Below, one piece after another: positions 34,175-46,363 of a DNA stretch of 64,000 bases. The position numbers and the translations under genes were made by a program. Where the stretch lies: the NCBI GenBank assembly GCA_026120185.1, contig JANUWF010000008.1, positions 1,054,001-1,118,000 on the forward strand. The letters run 5' to 3'. Source of the stretch: Voacanga thouarsii (lineage: Eukaryota > Streptophyta > Magnoliopsida > Gentianales > Apocynaceae). Numbering within the stretch: position 1 is the stretch's first letter; each line of letters starts with the position of its first letter. The notes below the pieces were generated by a model. That model made no database searches, was not told the DNA's origin, and was given only the letters and a program-made list of their open reading frames with translations.

Positions 34175-35994
34175 TGAAGGTTTAAAATGGGAAATCAAAG
34201 CACGCAGCGGAAGGAAAAAATTGAAAAATGAAGAACAAGAAACTCCTAGGCCACAACCAGTGCCGGTCTCGGTGGCCTCAGCCGGCCTAGGAGGGCTTCG
34301 AGGGAAAATTTTTTTTACCTCTTTTCCTTGTTCTCAAAATTGGTTGGACCAAAATATGTGGAACTGGGGTAGGTGCGATAGTGAAAACCTCTGGTGCTAT
34401 TCTTGCAAGCCTCCTACTCCGTCTGTGCATGTATGTGAACGCCAATCTCTCGATCTTCCAGTATATGGCCTGCCTAATCCCGTTTGGTGAACAACTCACA
34501 GGGCTAAGGAATATTTTCGAGAGAGAGAAAGGGGCTGTTACGTTTTTTTTCACAAGAGAAGAAGCAGTGAAAAACAACGTTCTTTTTAGACACAGAGAAA
34601 AGGCAATCAAAAGAACAACGTACTCTCTATTCTCCTATTTAACCTAAATAAAACTCTAGGTTAAACTGAATTGGCCAATTGGACTCTTAGTTTAACCTTT
34701 TGGACTAAATTAATTATTCTAATTAAAACCAAATAAATGGCTCAATTCATAATTAATTTTACAACTCAAATAAACTAGTCCAATTAACAAGCCTATAGTA
34801 GTTTAGACCCAGGTCAATCTTTAATTATTCAAACTGGGCCAAAGCCCTGAACAATTAATTAACCTACCAAACTAATTTAATTAATTCTCCCTCCATGGAC
34901 CTTTATTTTATTCTAGCCCAATAGTTAAATCAGATTACTTAAACAAAATAAATTCTATTTAATTTAATTTAAGACCAATTCCTTAGCCTGTATTTAATTA
35001 GGGCTCACGGTCTATACTGAGGACCAAAAGACACACTGCCTTGGCTATTAAAATGACCAAAATACCCTTGCCATATAAATAGCTGTATTTTGCATTTTAA
35101 ATATTTTCTAATATCACTATAAGGAAATATTGACCCCAAGGATAATGTTGCGTTAGCAAAGTCTCCGACCGACAGATGTAATGACTAAGATATCCCCCTA
35201 TATACTGTCGTACATTTAGAGAGGAAGAAATGTATTAACACCTCTCTAAATGACATATACTATCCTTAGGATTTTAGTCCAATGATCCACGACTTCTTGG
35301 ATTGTTTCCACTTTCTAAGAGAGCTACCCTAAAACAAACATCCAAGTCATGTGTTCCCAGGGCCTTGGATATTTAGATCATTCAGACAACCATAAAGGGC
35401 GATATAGTATAGAAACTATCTTGTACAAATTTGTTTTAACTAACTATTTACACATACTCAACACGCAAATATATTGGTCCTACGATAGAACCTCAACTAT
35501 AGCATATCAAAGTACATACTTCCAACTTTATCAGACCATCGACTCATACTCAAGTCATAGAGTATTAGTCGACGATGTAGCAGTAGTAGTCTAGGTTTCT
35601 ACTATATAGTACTTTTAGAAACCACTACTACAGGTCCTATTCTATGTATTCGAAATACACTTATGTCATAAAGTGATTGGACTACTCATTGGTTAAAGGT
35701 AAGCCATTCCCCATTGGAAATTGATAACATAATAATCTAAACATGATGAGATTCCCATTCTCATCAATCGGTTAAGAATGAATGCTTATGCGTTAAGTAA
35801 CCCGTGATCCATACCTTACTGTGAAAGACTACTATTCATATGAACCACTTACTTAAATACAATGAGTCTTTTCCAAACATAATTGTGCACAAATAAAATA
35901 TAAATTCACAAATAATTTTTAAAAATAAATTATTTTATTAAAACATTTGATATTTACATCAGAAACCTAGTCTAAGAGGGCATATTTCCCAACA
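34175..35994 (-). repeat. Left (3') LTR of copia-2
   Basis: Pairs with 46364-48200 along its whole length. It contains a GC-rich segment near 34245-34300 and a long AT-rich segment after 34640. ORFs inside (34125-34490 and others) are shared by both LTRs and look like chance. Confidence 0.92.
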
Positions 35995-36010
35995 ATCTCT
36001 CACTTGCACT
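35995..36010 (-). promoter_or_regulatory. Polypurine tract of copia-2
   Basis: Minus-strand AGTGCAAGTGAGAGAT directly precedes the LTR start TGTTGGGAAATATGCC. Confidence 0.8.
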
Positions 36011-38813
36011 CTAAGACTAAGTAAGTCCGTAGGTACCCACCCCTATGGCGTCTAAGTGTTTTTTGAAGACTCTTTCAGCCAAAGGCTTGGTGAATGGATC
36101 TGCTAGATTGTTCTCGGAGGCAATCTGTTCCACCATGACTTCCTGTTTCTGGATGAAATCTCGGATCAGGTGGTACTTCCTCTTGATGTGCTTCCCCTTC
36201 TCGTGGTTCTTAGGTTTCTTGGATTGCGATACTGCTTCAGTGTTGTCGCAATACATCACAATTGGCCTATTCATGTGTGGCACGACTCCAAGTTCTGAAA
36301 GGAACTTCGGGAGCCAAATTACTTCATTGGATGCCTCCGAAGCTGCCACATATTCAGCTTCCATGGTTGAGTCAGCAATGCAAAATTACTTGATACTCCT
36401 CCATGAAATGGCTCGTCTAGACAAGGTGAAGACATATCCACTGGTGGATTTTTTCTCATCCTTATTTGCCTAGAAGTTTGAGTCTGTATATCCTGTAAGA
36501 ACTAAGTCATCAGCTTTGTAAACCAGCATACTATCTCTCGTTTCCTTAAGGTCTTGAAAATATGCTTTACAGCTTGTCAATAAACCTCCCCAGGGTTTGA
36601 TTGATATTTGCTAACCAAGCCTACGACAAAACAGATATCTGGCCTAGTACATAGCATGACGTACATGAGACTTCCCACAGCCGAAGCATAGGAAATCCTA
36701 CTCATTCTGTCATTTTCTTCTTGAGACTTAGGAAAGTCCCTTAAAGAAAATGACAACCCATGCCTGCAAGGAATTAGAGCTCCCTTGCATAAGTCCATGC
36801 TGTACTTGGCCAGCATCTTGTCAATGTATACCGCTTGAGATAATCCTAACATTCTCTACTTCCTATTTCTAAGAAGTCTAATATCGAGAATGTAGTTGGC
36901 TTCTCCCAAGTCCTTCATATTGAATTGACTAGACAACCAAACTTTTGTAGATGACAATGACCCTACATAATTTTTAATGAGTAGAATGTCATCAACATAC
37001 AAGACAAGAAAAACCACATTAATGCCTTTAAGTTTCCTGTACACCTTTGGTTCATCCTCGTTTTGAATAAAACTATAAGATTTTATAGTCTCATCAAAAT
37101 GAATGTTCCATACTCTTGATGCCTGCTTAAGTCCATAAATGGACTTCTTAAGCTTGCAAACCATATGTTCTTGGCCTTTAGCAATAAAGCTTTCCTGTTG
37201 GGACATATAGATATCTTCACTAAGATGGCCATTTAAAAATGCAGTCTTGACATCTGTTTGCCATATCTCATTGTCATAATGACATACAATGGCAAGAAGG
37301 ATACAGATGGACTAAAGCATGGCTACTGGGGAAAAGGTTTTCTCATAATTGACTCCCTCTTTCTGAGTATACCTTTTCGCTACAAGCCAAACTTTGAAGG
37401 TTTCCATCTTCCCATCCACTCCCCTCTTCTTCTTGTATACTCACTTACACCCAATGGGTTTTCTCCCTTTAGGTGATACTACAAGATCCCAAACTTGATT
37501 GAAGTACATAGACTCATTCTCGGCTTTCTTTACTTTATGCCATAGATTTGCATCGGCATTAGCAATAACCTCCTCGTATCTAGTGGGGTCTTGTTCCTGA
37601 TGGTCGGATACTAGCTCGAAAACTTCTTCAGTCCATCTCTTTGGAACCCTAGACACTCTCCCACTACGACGAGGCTCCAATTGTATAGGCTCTTAAGGCT
37701 GTGCCTTTTTTTGTTCCACAATCGGGTCAGAAGAAGTTGATTCTGAAGATAACTTCTCCTTAAGTTCCAACCTTGTTGAACCTTTCATGGAAGTACTCTG
37801 ATCATCATCTAAGTATCTAGCATTGGTACTTACCAGTACTTTCTACTTTTTAGGATGATAAAAGTAACCACCTTTTGTCTATTTTAGATACCCAATAAAA
37901 TAACATAATTCTGATTATGGTTCCAACTTGTCTCCCTTGACCAGTATATAAGCTGGACAACCCCATATCTTGAGATAATTCAGACTTGGCTTATGCCCAA
38001 TCCACATCTCATAGGGAGTCCTAGGCACTAACTTGGAAGGCACCAAGTTCAGAATGTATACCGCTGCTTCCAGGGTATATCCCCAAAAAGACATTGGAAG
38101 AGTAGCATGAGACATCATGCTTCGGACCATTTCTATCAATGTCTTATTCCTTTTCTCAGCTACTTCGTTCTATTGGGGTGTCCCCGGTGTAGAGAGTTGG
38201 GATACTATCCCATGATGTACCATGTAGTTCTTGAATTCACCAAGGAGGTACTCTTCAACATGATTCAATCGTAAGGTCTTGATCAGTTTACCTGCCCGAC
38301 ACTCCACTTCAGCCTTAAACTTATTGAATTTGTCAAAAGAGTCAGACTTGTGTCTCATCAGGTAAATGTACCCAAACCTTGTACAATCATCCGTAAAGTG
38401 ATAAAGTACTCAAAACCCCCTCCAGTTGGTGTAGACAAGGGACAACATACATCAGTGTGAACAAGACTCAATACCTCCTTGGTTCTATCTGCCTTTGGAG
38501 TAAAAGACCTTTTGGTCATTTTTCCCATTAGGCAGGATTCATACTGAGGCCAATTTTCCGATCTCAATGAGCCCAAGGGCCCATAATGGATTAACCTTTG
38601 AATCCTGATTGAGTTAATATGACCCAACTTTAGATGCCAAAGATATGAGCCATTGACATTGGTCTTTCTCTTACTAGTTAAAGGTTCAGATTAAGCGTTA
38701 TTTAATTGATTGTTAATAGGATTTAAGAAGAATAGATTCCCATACATGTGCCTAATACATAAAATTTCTCCATATCTACTGATAGTAATACCAAAATGGA
38801 AAGATACAGAATA
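36011..38813 (-). pseudogene. pol: copia-2 pol: integrase, reverse transcriptase and RNase H (broken)
   Basis: Minus-strand order: GAG-pre-integrase at 38627-38500 (ESCLMGKMTKRSF then VLSLVHTDVC); integrase core to 37915 (FKAEVE, YLLGEF, PMSFWGYTLEAAVYILNLVP, LKIWGCPAYI); linker with the RRSGRVSRVPKRW block at 37670; reverse transcriptase at 37540-36600 with IYGLKQASRVWN near 37140 and an intact YVDDILLI near 37000; RNase H at 36500-36017 with EAEYVAASEASNE, MYCDNTEAV and ADPFTKPL. Each part is an open stretch of 60-120 codons separated by stops or frameshifts, near 37900, 37430 and 36854 for example. These enzymes would copy and integrate the element; this copy cannot make them intact. Confidence 0.9.
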
Positions 38814-39913
38814 TCATTGATTTATTAGTTTCGCAACTGAAATCAAATTCTGTCGAAATTCAGGTACATATAAAATATCTCTTAAAACCACTAAACTATT
38901 ACAATAAAAAGTAAGATCTAGCTCTCCCATTGCAAGGGTCCAGACTTGTGCTCCATTTCCTACGCGTAGCCCATGTTCGCCCTTCTTGAGTCTTCTAATC
39001 TTTCTAAACCCCTGCAAGGAGTTATAGATGTGATCAGTGGCTCCTGAATCAACAATCCAAGTGGAAATTGATCCAACCATTGATATAGACTCTAGATAGA
39101 AAACATTACCTGTGGTGTTTTTCTTGGCTTGAAAATCTGGACACTCCTTTTTCCAATGTCCCTTCAGTCCACATTTGAAGCACTTGCCCTTGGGTTTGTC
39201 TTTGGGCTGGGTCTTGGGCTGGGCCGCTGCGTTTCCCTTATTCCTTTTAAATTTTCTGGGCTTGGGCCTAGATCTAGAGGAAGAAGCCTTAGCAATCATA
39301 GCATTTGATTGTGGTTTCATGACCTTCTCCGCCATCTGGAGTTCCTTCATCAACTCAGTTAAACTTATGTTTAACTTGTTCATGTTGGAATTTAACTTGA
39401 ATTGAGTAAAGGAACCCGGTAGAGATTCGAGAACCATGTCCACTTGGCTCTCGAGGTCAATAACAGCCCCTAAGATTTCTGCCTCCTCAAAAGCAATAAT
39501 CATCTTGAGCATATGCTCTCTGACTGATGTTCCCTCAACCATCTTAGTGTTTATGATAGTTTGAAGAGCTTCCTGCCTTGTGGGCCGGCTTTTATCTACA
39601 AATATCGTGTGAATGATTGACTTATATTGTATGCAGAAGTCATGTGCTCATGTTTTGACTGGAGCACATTGGACATGGAGGCCAACATGTAACAACGAGC
39701 CATCTCGTCGGCCTTCTTCCGCGCCTTCTCAGCCTCTCGCTTCTCAGCGGTGGAACCTTCCCCGATAACAGGGTAGGTTTCGTAAAGGACATACTAATAC
39801 TCTTCCGTTGTGAGTATTATGTCCAGGTTCCTCTTCCAATCCACATAGTTTGGTCCCGTTAGCTTATTCTCTCAAAGAATAACGACCAATGGACTAAAAG
39901 AACTTCCCACCAT
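38814..39913 (-). pseudogene. gag: copia-2 gag and protease (broken near the start)
   Basis: The likely start is the ATG at 39913-39911 (MVGSSFSPLVVIL), followed by stops near 39872 and 39810 and a break near 39600. From 39542 to 38814 the frame is open for 242 codons. It holds the end of the UBN2-type gag (MLKMIIAFEEAEILG, DMVLESLPGSF), a basic stretch, a CCHC knuckle CFKCGLKGHWKKEC near 39180, and the aspartic protease WIVDSGATDHIYNS near 39060-39020. Gag packages the RNA and the protease matures the polyprotein. The hAT insertion lies 185 bp upstream of the start, in the leader. Confidence 0.9.
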
Positions 39914-40451
39914 TTCTGAAAAATCAAAAATAAAAAAAAGGAATTAGTTTGAGAAAACAAAACAAATTTGTGCACTTTATCAAAACTGATAATAATTAAT
40001 TTGGCTCTTAGAAAAACTGACATAGCTTCTTGGGAAGATTAACAATTCCCTAAGCTAAGTGTGTTAACCACCACAAATTAATTTCCCTTCTAGGTAACAA
40101 GCTTCTCATAACCGGACCGGACCGTGAATCGGTCATTGAACCGGTCCGATTCGATGGTACAAGCCGAAAATTCCAAAAATCGCGTTAGATTGTGCAAGCT
40201 GGATTGGACCGACCGGTTGGACCGTGAACCGGTCGGTCCGAATGTAAACCGCACGGTCTGTTAAAAAAAAGGGGAGGGGGGTCAGATTTTGCAATTAAAT
40301 CAAATTTGGTGCAAGATTAGGCAATTCAATAAATTTTGAGGCTTTTGAGTTAAAAAAAAAATGGAATTGTCCCCAAATCGACCAATTTCAGTTTCTTCTT
40401 GTTCTCTTATCTTCTTCTTCTTTCGATTTCCATTTTTGGCCGACACTAAAT

Positions 40452-40560
40452 CTGTTTCTTCTTGTTCTGTTGACACATCTCCGTCCGCTGTTTCTTCTTG
40501 TTCTCTTGGCACAACTCCGTTCGCTGTTTCTTCTTGTTCTTCTTTTGGTTTCCACTCACT
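40452..40560. repeat. 36-bp minisatellite near the hAT left end
   Basis: CTGTTTCTTCTTGTTCT recurs at 40452, 40488 and 40524, exactly 36 bp apart. A fourth diverged unit lies near 40668. The 12-codon period keeps a minus-strand frame open (QEETA repeats), which I take as a by-product. Confidence 0.9.
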
Positions 40561-41477
40561 GAAATTGGCCATAAAGAGGCGGTTCTGAGAAGTCTTTCGG
40601 TCATATTTGCAAGAAGACTTTCGGTTTCCATTTTTACTCCACACTGAAATTGGCCAACACTGAATCTGTTTCTTCTTGGTCTCTTGACACAGCTCCGTCC
40701 GACGTCCCAAATCGAGAGACAAGAGGTATGTTTTGCAAGCTTTTTGTGAGTTTATCTGTGAAGTGTGAACTGTGATTCTGTGACTTCCTAAATTGCAAAA
40801 GGCTTTTGAATTCTCTTGCTGCCAGTCTTCTTGAGCTATGAATGGAAATTTCTACTTGACTTCTGTTGCTGTGTGCATTATTCTTACTTCTAAGAATATT
40901 CGATCTAACTATTCTAGCTTCTGTTGTTGCGTGCACCGTTTCTCTTTTATTTTGTTTCTTCTATTTCTTTCATGTTTGGTATTTGGAGACTGGAATCTTG
41001 GTGAGTAAAGATGAGAGCAATGAAGTTTCTTGCACTGTCCAAATGACAGTTAGTCAAAAGAGGAGAGGAAGCTTCTTTGGTTCTGTTTGCTGTGACTGTA
41101 TGGCACTCAATTCGTTTTGATCAACTCAAATTATATGGCACTCAAATTGTATAAGAAATCACTGTGTATTGCTGCCTGTTTACTGTGACTGTATGGCATT
41201 CAATTATGTGTTTGTGTGGTGCTACTATGACTGGCATTTCTTGTTTGGACGAGAATGAGTGTTATTTGGCAATTCTTGACTGGCATTTCTTGTTTGCTGA
41301 ATGGATTGTTGAGTTTGTTTGATGATTTGGATCCTTTCTATACCACTGTTGGATGTTGGTACAATGGATTTTCTCTGAGGAGTCTTCTGTAGATTTTGCA
41401 GAGGAAATTGAATTGCAAGGGTCTAAAGTAAAATGGAGGAGTCAAGATGGCTATTTAATGTCATTCTAATTCCACAT

Positions 41478-41845
41478 GAACTGATATTCAAAACAGTGAA
41501 TAGGGCATTTCTTGTTTGTTGTGACTGTTTTCATTGAATAACTGAAGTTTTTGAAATATGCATAACAGTGATATTCAAAACCAAGTGCATCAAATATATA
41601 ATGTAGGTGAACAAAACAGTGAAAGGGCATTTCTTGTTTGTTGTGACTGTTTTCATTGAATAGCTAAAGTTTTTGAAATATGTATAACAGTGATATTCAA
41701 AACCAAGTGCATCAAATATATAATATAGGTGAACAAAACAGTGAATAGGGCATTTCTTGTTTGCTGTGACTGTTTTCATTGAATAGCTGAAGTTTTTGAA
41801 ATATGCATAACAATGATATTCAAAACCAAGTGCATCAAATAGCTG
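41478..41845. repeat. ~122-bp tandem repeat, about three copies, upstream of the hAT transposase
   Basis: The block starting GGGCATTTCTTGTTTG recurs at about 41503, 41627 and 41749. Each copy contains TGACTGTTTTCATTGAATA and ATATTCAAAACCAAGTGCATC. It lies in the presumed 5' untranslated region, just before the acceptor TTTTGCAG at 41863. Confidence 0.9.
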
Positions 41846-41879
41846 AGTTTTGTTTCTTTTGCAGGATTGAATTAATGAA

Positions 41880-44541
41880 ATGGATTCTTCAAAAAGTAGT
41901 TCAACTCCTCAATCAGCTGCTCCATCAGATTACAGTTCATGTGGGAGGAGTAAGTCTGACATTACTTGGAATCATGTAACTCAAAAGGTCATTGAGGGAA
42001 AGAATGTTTTGACTTGTTTGCATTGTGGTTTTATTGGGAAAGGTGGTGGAATATATAGAATGAAACAACATTTAGCTGGGAAAAAAGGACAAGTTAGGCC
42101 TTGCCCACGTGTTCCACATGATGTGAAATTTCAAATGGAAAATTCTCTTGATAACATTATTAGAAAAAAAAGAGAGACTCAAGAAAACTTTGATTCTGAA
42201 AATCCTTATGGACCTAGTGTAGCAAACTTTGAAGGTGATAAAGATGTTCAAGAAATACCTCATCCGAATGATACTAGATCTCGTGACCACTTGAAACTTA
42301 ATACATCTCAAAAAGGAAAAGGAAGGAATTTAGGACAGATAAATGATTATTTTGCACCAAGAACAACTGTTGGCTCTCAACCAACTTTAAAAAGTGTGCT
42401 TGCAAATAAAGAGGCGGTACATAGATCACATATGGAAGTTGCAAAATTTTTTTATGATGCTTGTTTGCCCATTAATGCTGTGAATTCTATCTACTTCCAA
42501 CGGATGTTTGATGCTGTATGTGCTATAGGGCCAGGGTTTAAAGTTCCCTCTTATCATCATTTGCGAGTTTCTTTGTTGAATGATGCAAAAAGAAGAAGTG
42601 CAGTTATTTGTTGATTCTATGAAAAAGGAGTGGGAAAAATTTGGTTGCACTATAATAGGTGATGGTTGGACTGATAATAAACAAAGGACATTGATTAACT
42701 TTCTGGTTTACTGTCCTCGTGGAACTGTTTTCTTAAAATCTATTGATGCATACGATGTTGTGAAAAATGCACAAACTTTGTTTGAGTTATTTAAAGAAGT
42801 TATTGAATAGGTTGGTCCAAATAATGTTGTTCATTTGGTGACTGACAATGGGGCAAATTATGTGGCTGTTGGAAAATTAGTTAATAATGCTTATCCATTA
42901 ATTAGTTGGTCTCCATGTGCAGCTCATTTCTTGAATCTAGTGTTGCAGGATGTTAGTAAATTGAGTCATGTATTCTTGCTGAGAAGGGTTCTACAATTAC
43001 TAAATTTGTGTATAATCATGGCTTTTGGTTGAGTTGGTTGAGAAAAAGAAAAGATTGGACTGAAATCATTCGTTTAGGTGCTACTAGGTTTGCTACCACT
43101 TTTATTGCTCTTAATAATGTTTATCAGCATATGCATGACTTGAGGGCTTGGTGACTTGTAAGGAGTTTTGTGATTCTAAGCTTTATAGAGAAAATAAGAC
43201 AAAGGAAGTGGTTGCAATCATTTTGGATAACAAGTTTTGGAATGATTGCCATGTTATTGTTAAAGTAGTAGAGCATTTGATGCGTTTGTTGCGTATTGTG
43301 GATGGTGATAAAAAGCCATCTTTAGGTTATGTATTTGATGGCATGCATAGGGCACGCAAGGCAATCAAAATGCTATTCAATCAAATGAAAATGTATTACA
43401 AGCTGTATACTGATATCATTAAAAGAAGATGGGATATGCATTTGAAGAAAAGTATACATGCTGCTGCATATTGGTTGAACCATGCCTTTCAATATGACCA
43501 AGAAAGATTTTGTGATAAACCTTATGTCATGGATGGTCTTATTGAGGTTGTTACTAAAAAGACCAAGGAGGGTTGGAGTAAAATACTACAAGAGAGTATT
43601 CCATTCAGAGACTAATTAAATAGTTTTGGTTCTGATACTGCAAAAGAAACATACAAAACTTTTCCACCTGGTAATATTATTTCTTTCACTTTTATTTTTT
43701 ATGTTAGTTGTTAAATTGTTATTATATCATGTTGTTTCATTATTGTTAATTTAATTATTTATTTTATTTCTTTTTAATAGATGAGTGGTGGAAAATGTTT
43801 GGTTATAGAGCACCAAATTTAAGGAAGTTGGCAATTCGTATTTTAGGGCAAACAAGTAGTTCATTTGGATGTGAAAGAAATTGGAGTGTGTTTGAAAGGA
43901 TACACACTAAAAAGAGAAATAGATTGGAACATCAAAGACTTAGTGACCTTGTCTTTGTGCATTACAACTTGAAGTTGAAAAATAGGTAAATTTCTTTTTT
44001 GAAAATATTGAGTTATTCTTTTGAATGTTTGTTTGATACAAGTATAACGTATAACTTGTGATATGATAATAGGTTGTTGTCTAAGGAAAAGAGTTTTGAT
44101 CCAATTGATTATGAAAGTATAGATACTACTGACTATTGGATTCTTGAGGATGTGGAGGATGAGCCTTCAAGTAACATTGTTGAAGAAGTAGAGCAAATAT
44201 TGTATGAACAGCTTGAGGAACCAAGGTTACAAAGGCAACGTCGTCATGAAAGAGAAGGTTAGTCTTTCTTTTTTTTTTTTTTTTCTAATATTGATCAAAA
44301 TTACTTATAATATACTAGTATTATATTTTTTACTCTTATATATCTACTTAAATTGTTTGTAGATGACAATGATGGTGATGATTTTGTGGTGGAAGATATT
44401 GGTGATGCCATTGATCTTTCAAGAATGGATCAATTTGCATTTGAGTCACAACTATTTGATATTGATGTTGGAGTTGTAAGCACAAGTGGGGCATCCGACA
44501 ACGAGGATTTTGATAATGAAAGTTGGCCCAGAGGAATTTGA
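41880..44541 (+). pseudogene. hAT transposase (BED finger, DUF659, hAT C-terminal dimerisation), broken
   Basis: The start ATG at 41880 follows an intron acceptor at 41863. Segment 1 (41880-43670): BED-type zinc finger near 41960-42100 (TWNHVTQKVIEGKNVLTCLHC and QHLAG), the DUF659 region with GDGWTDNKQRTLINF near 42660 and VTDNGANYVAVGKL near 42840, then CAAHFLNLVLQD. A GTAATA-AATAG intron (43671-43780) leads to segment 2 (43781-43985) with the dimerisation domain (LAIRILGQTSSSFGCERNWS). Acidic segments 3 (44073-44257) and 4 (44363-44541) end at TGA. Lesions: frameshift near 42600, TAG at 42808-42810, frameshifts near 42970 and 43150, TAA at 43613. The intact protein would bind the ends and catalyse cut-and-paste movement. 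Confidence 0.92.
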
Positions 44542-44891
44542 AGATTTGTACCTTTTAAGTAATAACTTAATATGGATTTGAAATTGTGTTTGTAATCAAT
44601 TAAGAATGGCTACTACTTTTAATTTTATTGTATGTTAGATTGTTAGTTATAAACTAAGAATGACTATTTTTAATCATGTATTTGAATGTTTATGTCTTTA
44701 TGCACTTAAATTACACTATATTATTGATTAATTTTATTTTTAAAATAAATATATTTCAAAATTTTAAATTATAATATTACCGGTTTAATTACGGTTCAAT
44801 TACGGTCTAGTTACGGTTGGACAATTAAACCGTGAACCAGTAAATTTTTCAGTTCGATGATTGGTCCGGTTCTGAAAACATTGCTAGGTAA

Positions 44892-46350
44892 TGATCTAGA
44901 AGATAACTCCATCGAGGGGATGGCCTTTTCCTCTCATTTCCTATGGATATACCTCGCACTATAACCTCCAAAGTAGGCTGGCTGATTATAGTACGTGTTT
45001 CGGGTTATTAATTACATCCCTCCATTAGATCTAGATCCTTATGTTATCCCCATCCTATACGGGTTCACTCCCAAGGTAATGCGAGGGGATCCACGATCTC
45101 TAATGAGGATCGTGATAGAAGCCGTGGGGTCGTTGGAACTCCTCTTTCATTTAGTCTTTTAAAACAAGTGTTTTCTGAAAAATATCCTTTTGAAAATTTC
45201 CATTAAGTTTTCCCTTAACTCAAAAATAAAATATCTAAATCCATTAAAATCTCTATGTCAAGGTTTATAACCTTTGAGAGATTTTTCCATGGACTAATTT
45301 TATTTAAGTTAAAAAACTTAATGATTTCAAATATTTTTCAATTAAAACTTTCTAGAGACTTTGGTCTCAAGTTTATTTGATAAAACAAATTTTCTTGTGC
45401 GAAGATAAAACAAAATGGCTTCCTATTTTAACTTACAAAAATATCTAAATCTAATATATTTTCTATGTCAAGGATTAAATCCTTTGAGAAAATATTTAAG
45501 GATTAATTTTTGTTCAAGTTAAAATAACCATTTAATTTGTAAAAAAATGTTTTCTTGTCAAAATTATTCCCAAAGACTTTAGTCTTTGAGAAAACGTGCA
45601 CATAGGTACTTAAAAACAAATAGCATGCTAGAAAACAGTAGATGTTTTCATGCTTTTCTATTTTTAAACCTAAGTGCCCAGATAATAGAATTAAACACAT
45701 TAATTAATTAATCAATGGTCTTGTTTAATCTTAAAATTCTTTACTAATATTTTTCATGCAAAAATATTCCATTAATATTAACTATTGTAAAAACATTAAC
45801 TTCGCCTGGTATGGACCCCAAAACAAAAAGGAAAGCGCAAGAAAAAATTACAAGGAAAAATAAAAAATTTCTCCTTGGTCCACTGCACCCATCGCACTAG
45901 ATCGAGCACCCATCTGCACTACGGTCTACTGCACCCGCCGCAGAGAACCAGACCTCGTGAGCGACCAACGTGCGCACCAGATCCCAGACTTGAGCCGACG
46001 TCGGTTCCAGTCTGATCGGGTCTTCTTCCTGCAGATTTTTTTGCAATTTTCTTCTGTGAATTTCCTCTGTTTTTTTTTTCCGCAACTTTTGGCTGCGTTG
46101 GCTCTCCGATTTCAACCCAAATATAATGAAATAAACAAAAACCAACAATCGCCTATACCTAATAACATTGGGCTTACACGATTTGCTAAGAAAGATAGTA
46201 AATTACAAATCTCCTATACCTCCATCAGAGAGGTTTAAAAGAGAATCTATCCATACCAAAAACTGAGAAGGATCACAGTTTAATCACACATATGTGTCCA
46301 GTTTTATTCAACTAGATGCATGCTCCCTATATTTTCACAAAACTTTCATT
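44892..46350 (-). other. Leader of copia-2 (between primer site and gag), no gene
   Basis: With the hAT removed, copia-2 has about 1.6 kb between the primer site and gag. The part near 45890-46090 is unusually GC-rich, with a minus-strand ORF at 46148-45897 of no known family. The rest is AT-rich with internal similarity: CTATGTCAAGGTTTATAACC near 45255 and CTATGTCAAGGATTAAATCC near 45465. Confidence 0.5.
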
Positions 46351-46361
46351 CTCTGATACTA
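46351..46361 (-). promoter_or_regulatory. Primer-binding site of copia-2
   Basis: Minus-strand TAGTATCAGAG, a couple of bases after the LTR end, matches the initiator tRNA-Met site TGGTATCAGAG with one mismatch. Confidence 0.75.
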
Positions 46362-46363
46362 AT

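Larger units (their letters stand above)
40098..44883 (+). mobile_element. hAT DNA transposon, 4786 bp, nested in copia-2
   Basis: The left end is CAAGCTTCTCATAACCGGACC and the right end, complemented, is CAATGTTTTCAGAACCGGACC: imperfect hAT-type inverted repeats. The 8-bp direct repeat CTAGGTAA flanks it exactly, at 40090-40097 and 44884-44891, as expected for hAT elements. Extra CCGGTC and ACGGT-type repeats lie just inside both ends. It carries a plus-strand transposase gene with four coding segments and a long 5' region with two sets of repeats. The gene has several lesions, so the copy cannot move by itself. Confidence 0.95.

Noticed and set aside
34125..34647. ORFs of 88-121 codons in the copia-2 left LTR
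   Set aside because: They overlap in three frames, recur in the right LTR with different lengths, and show no domain; they are LTR sequence.
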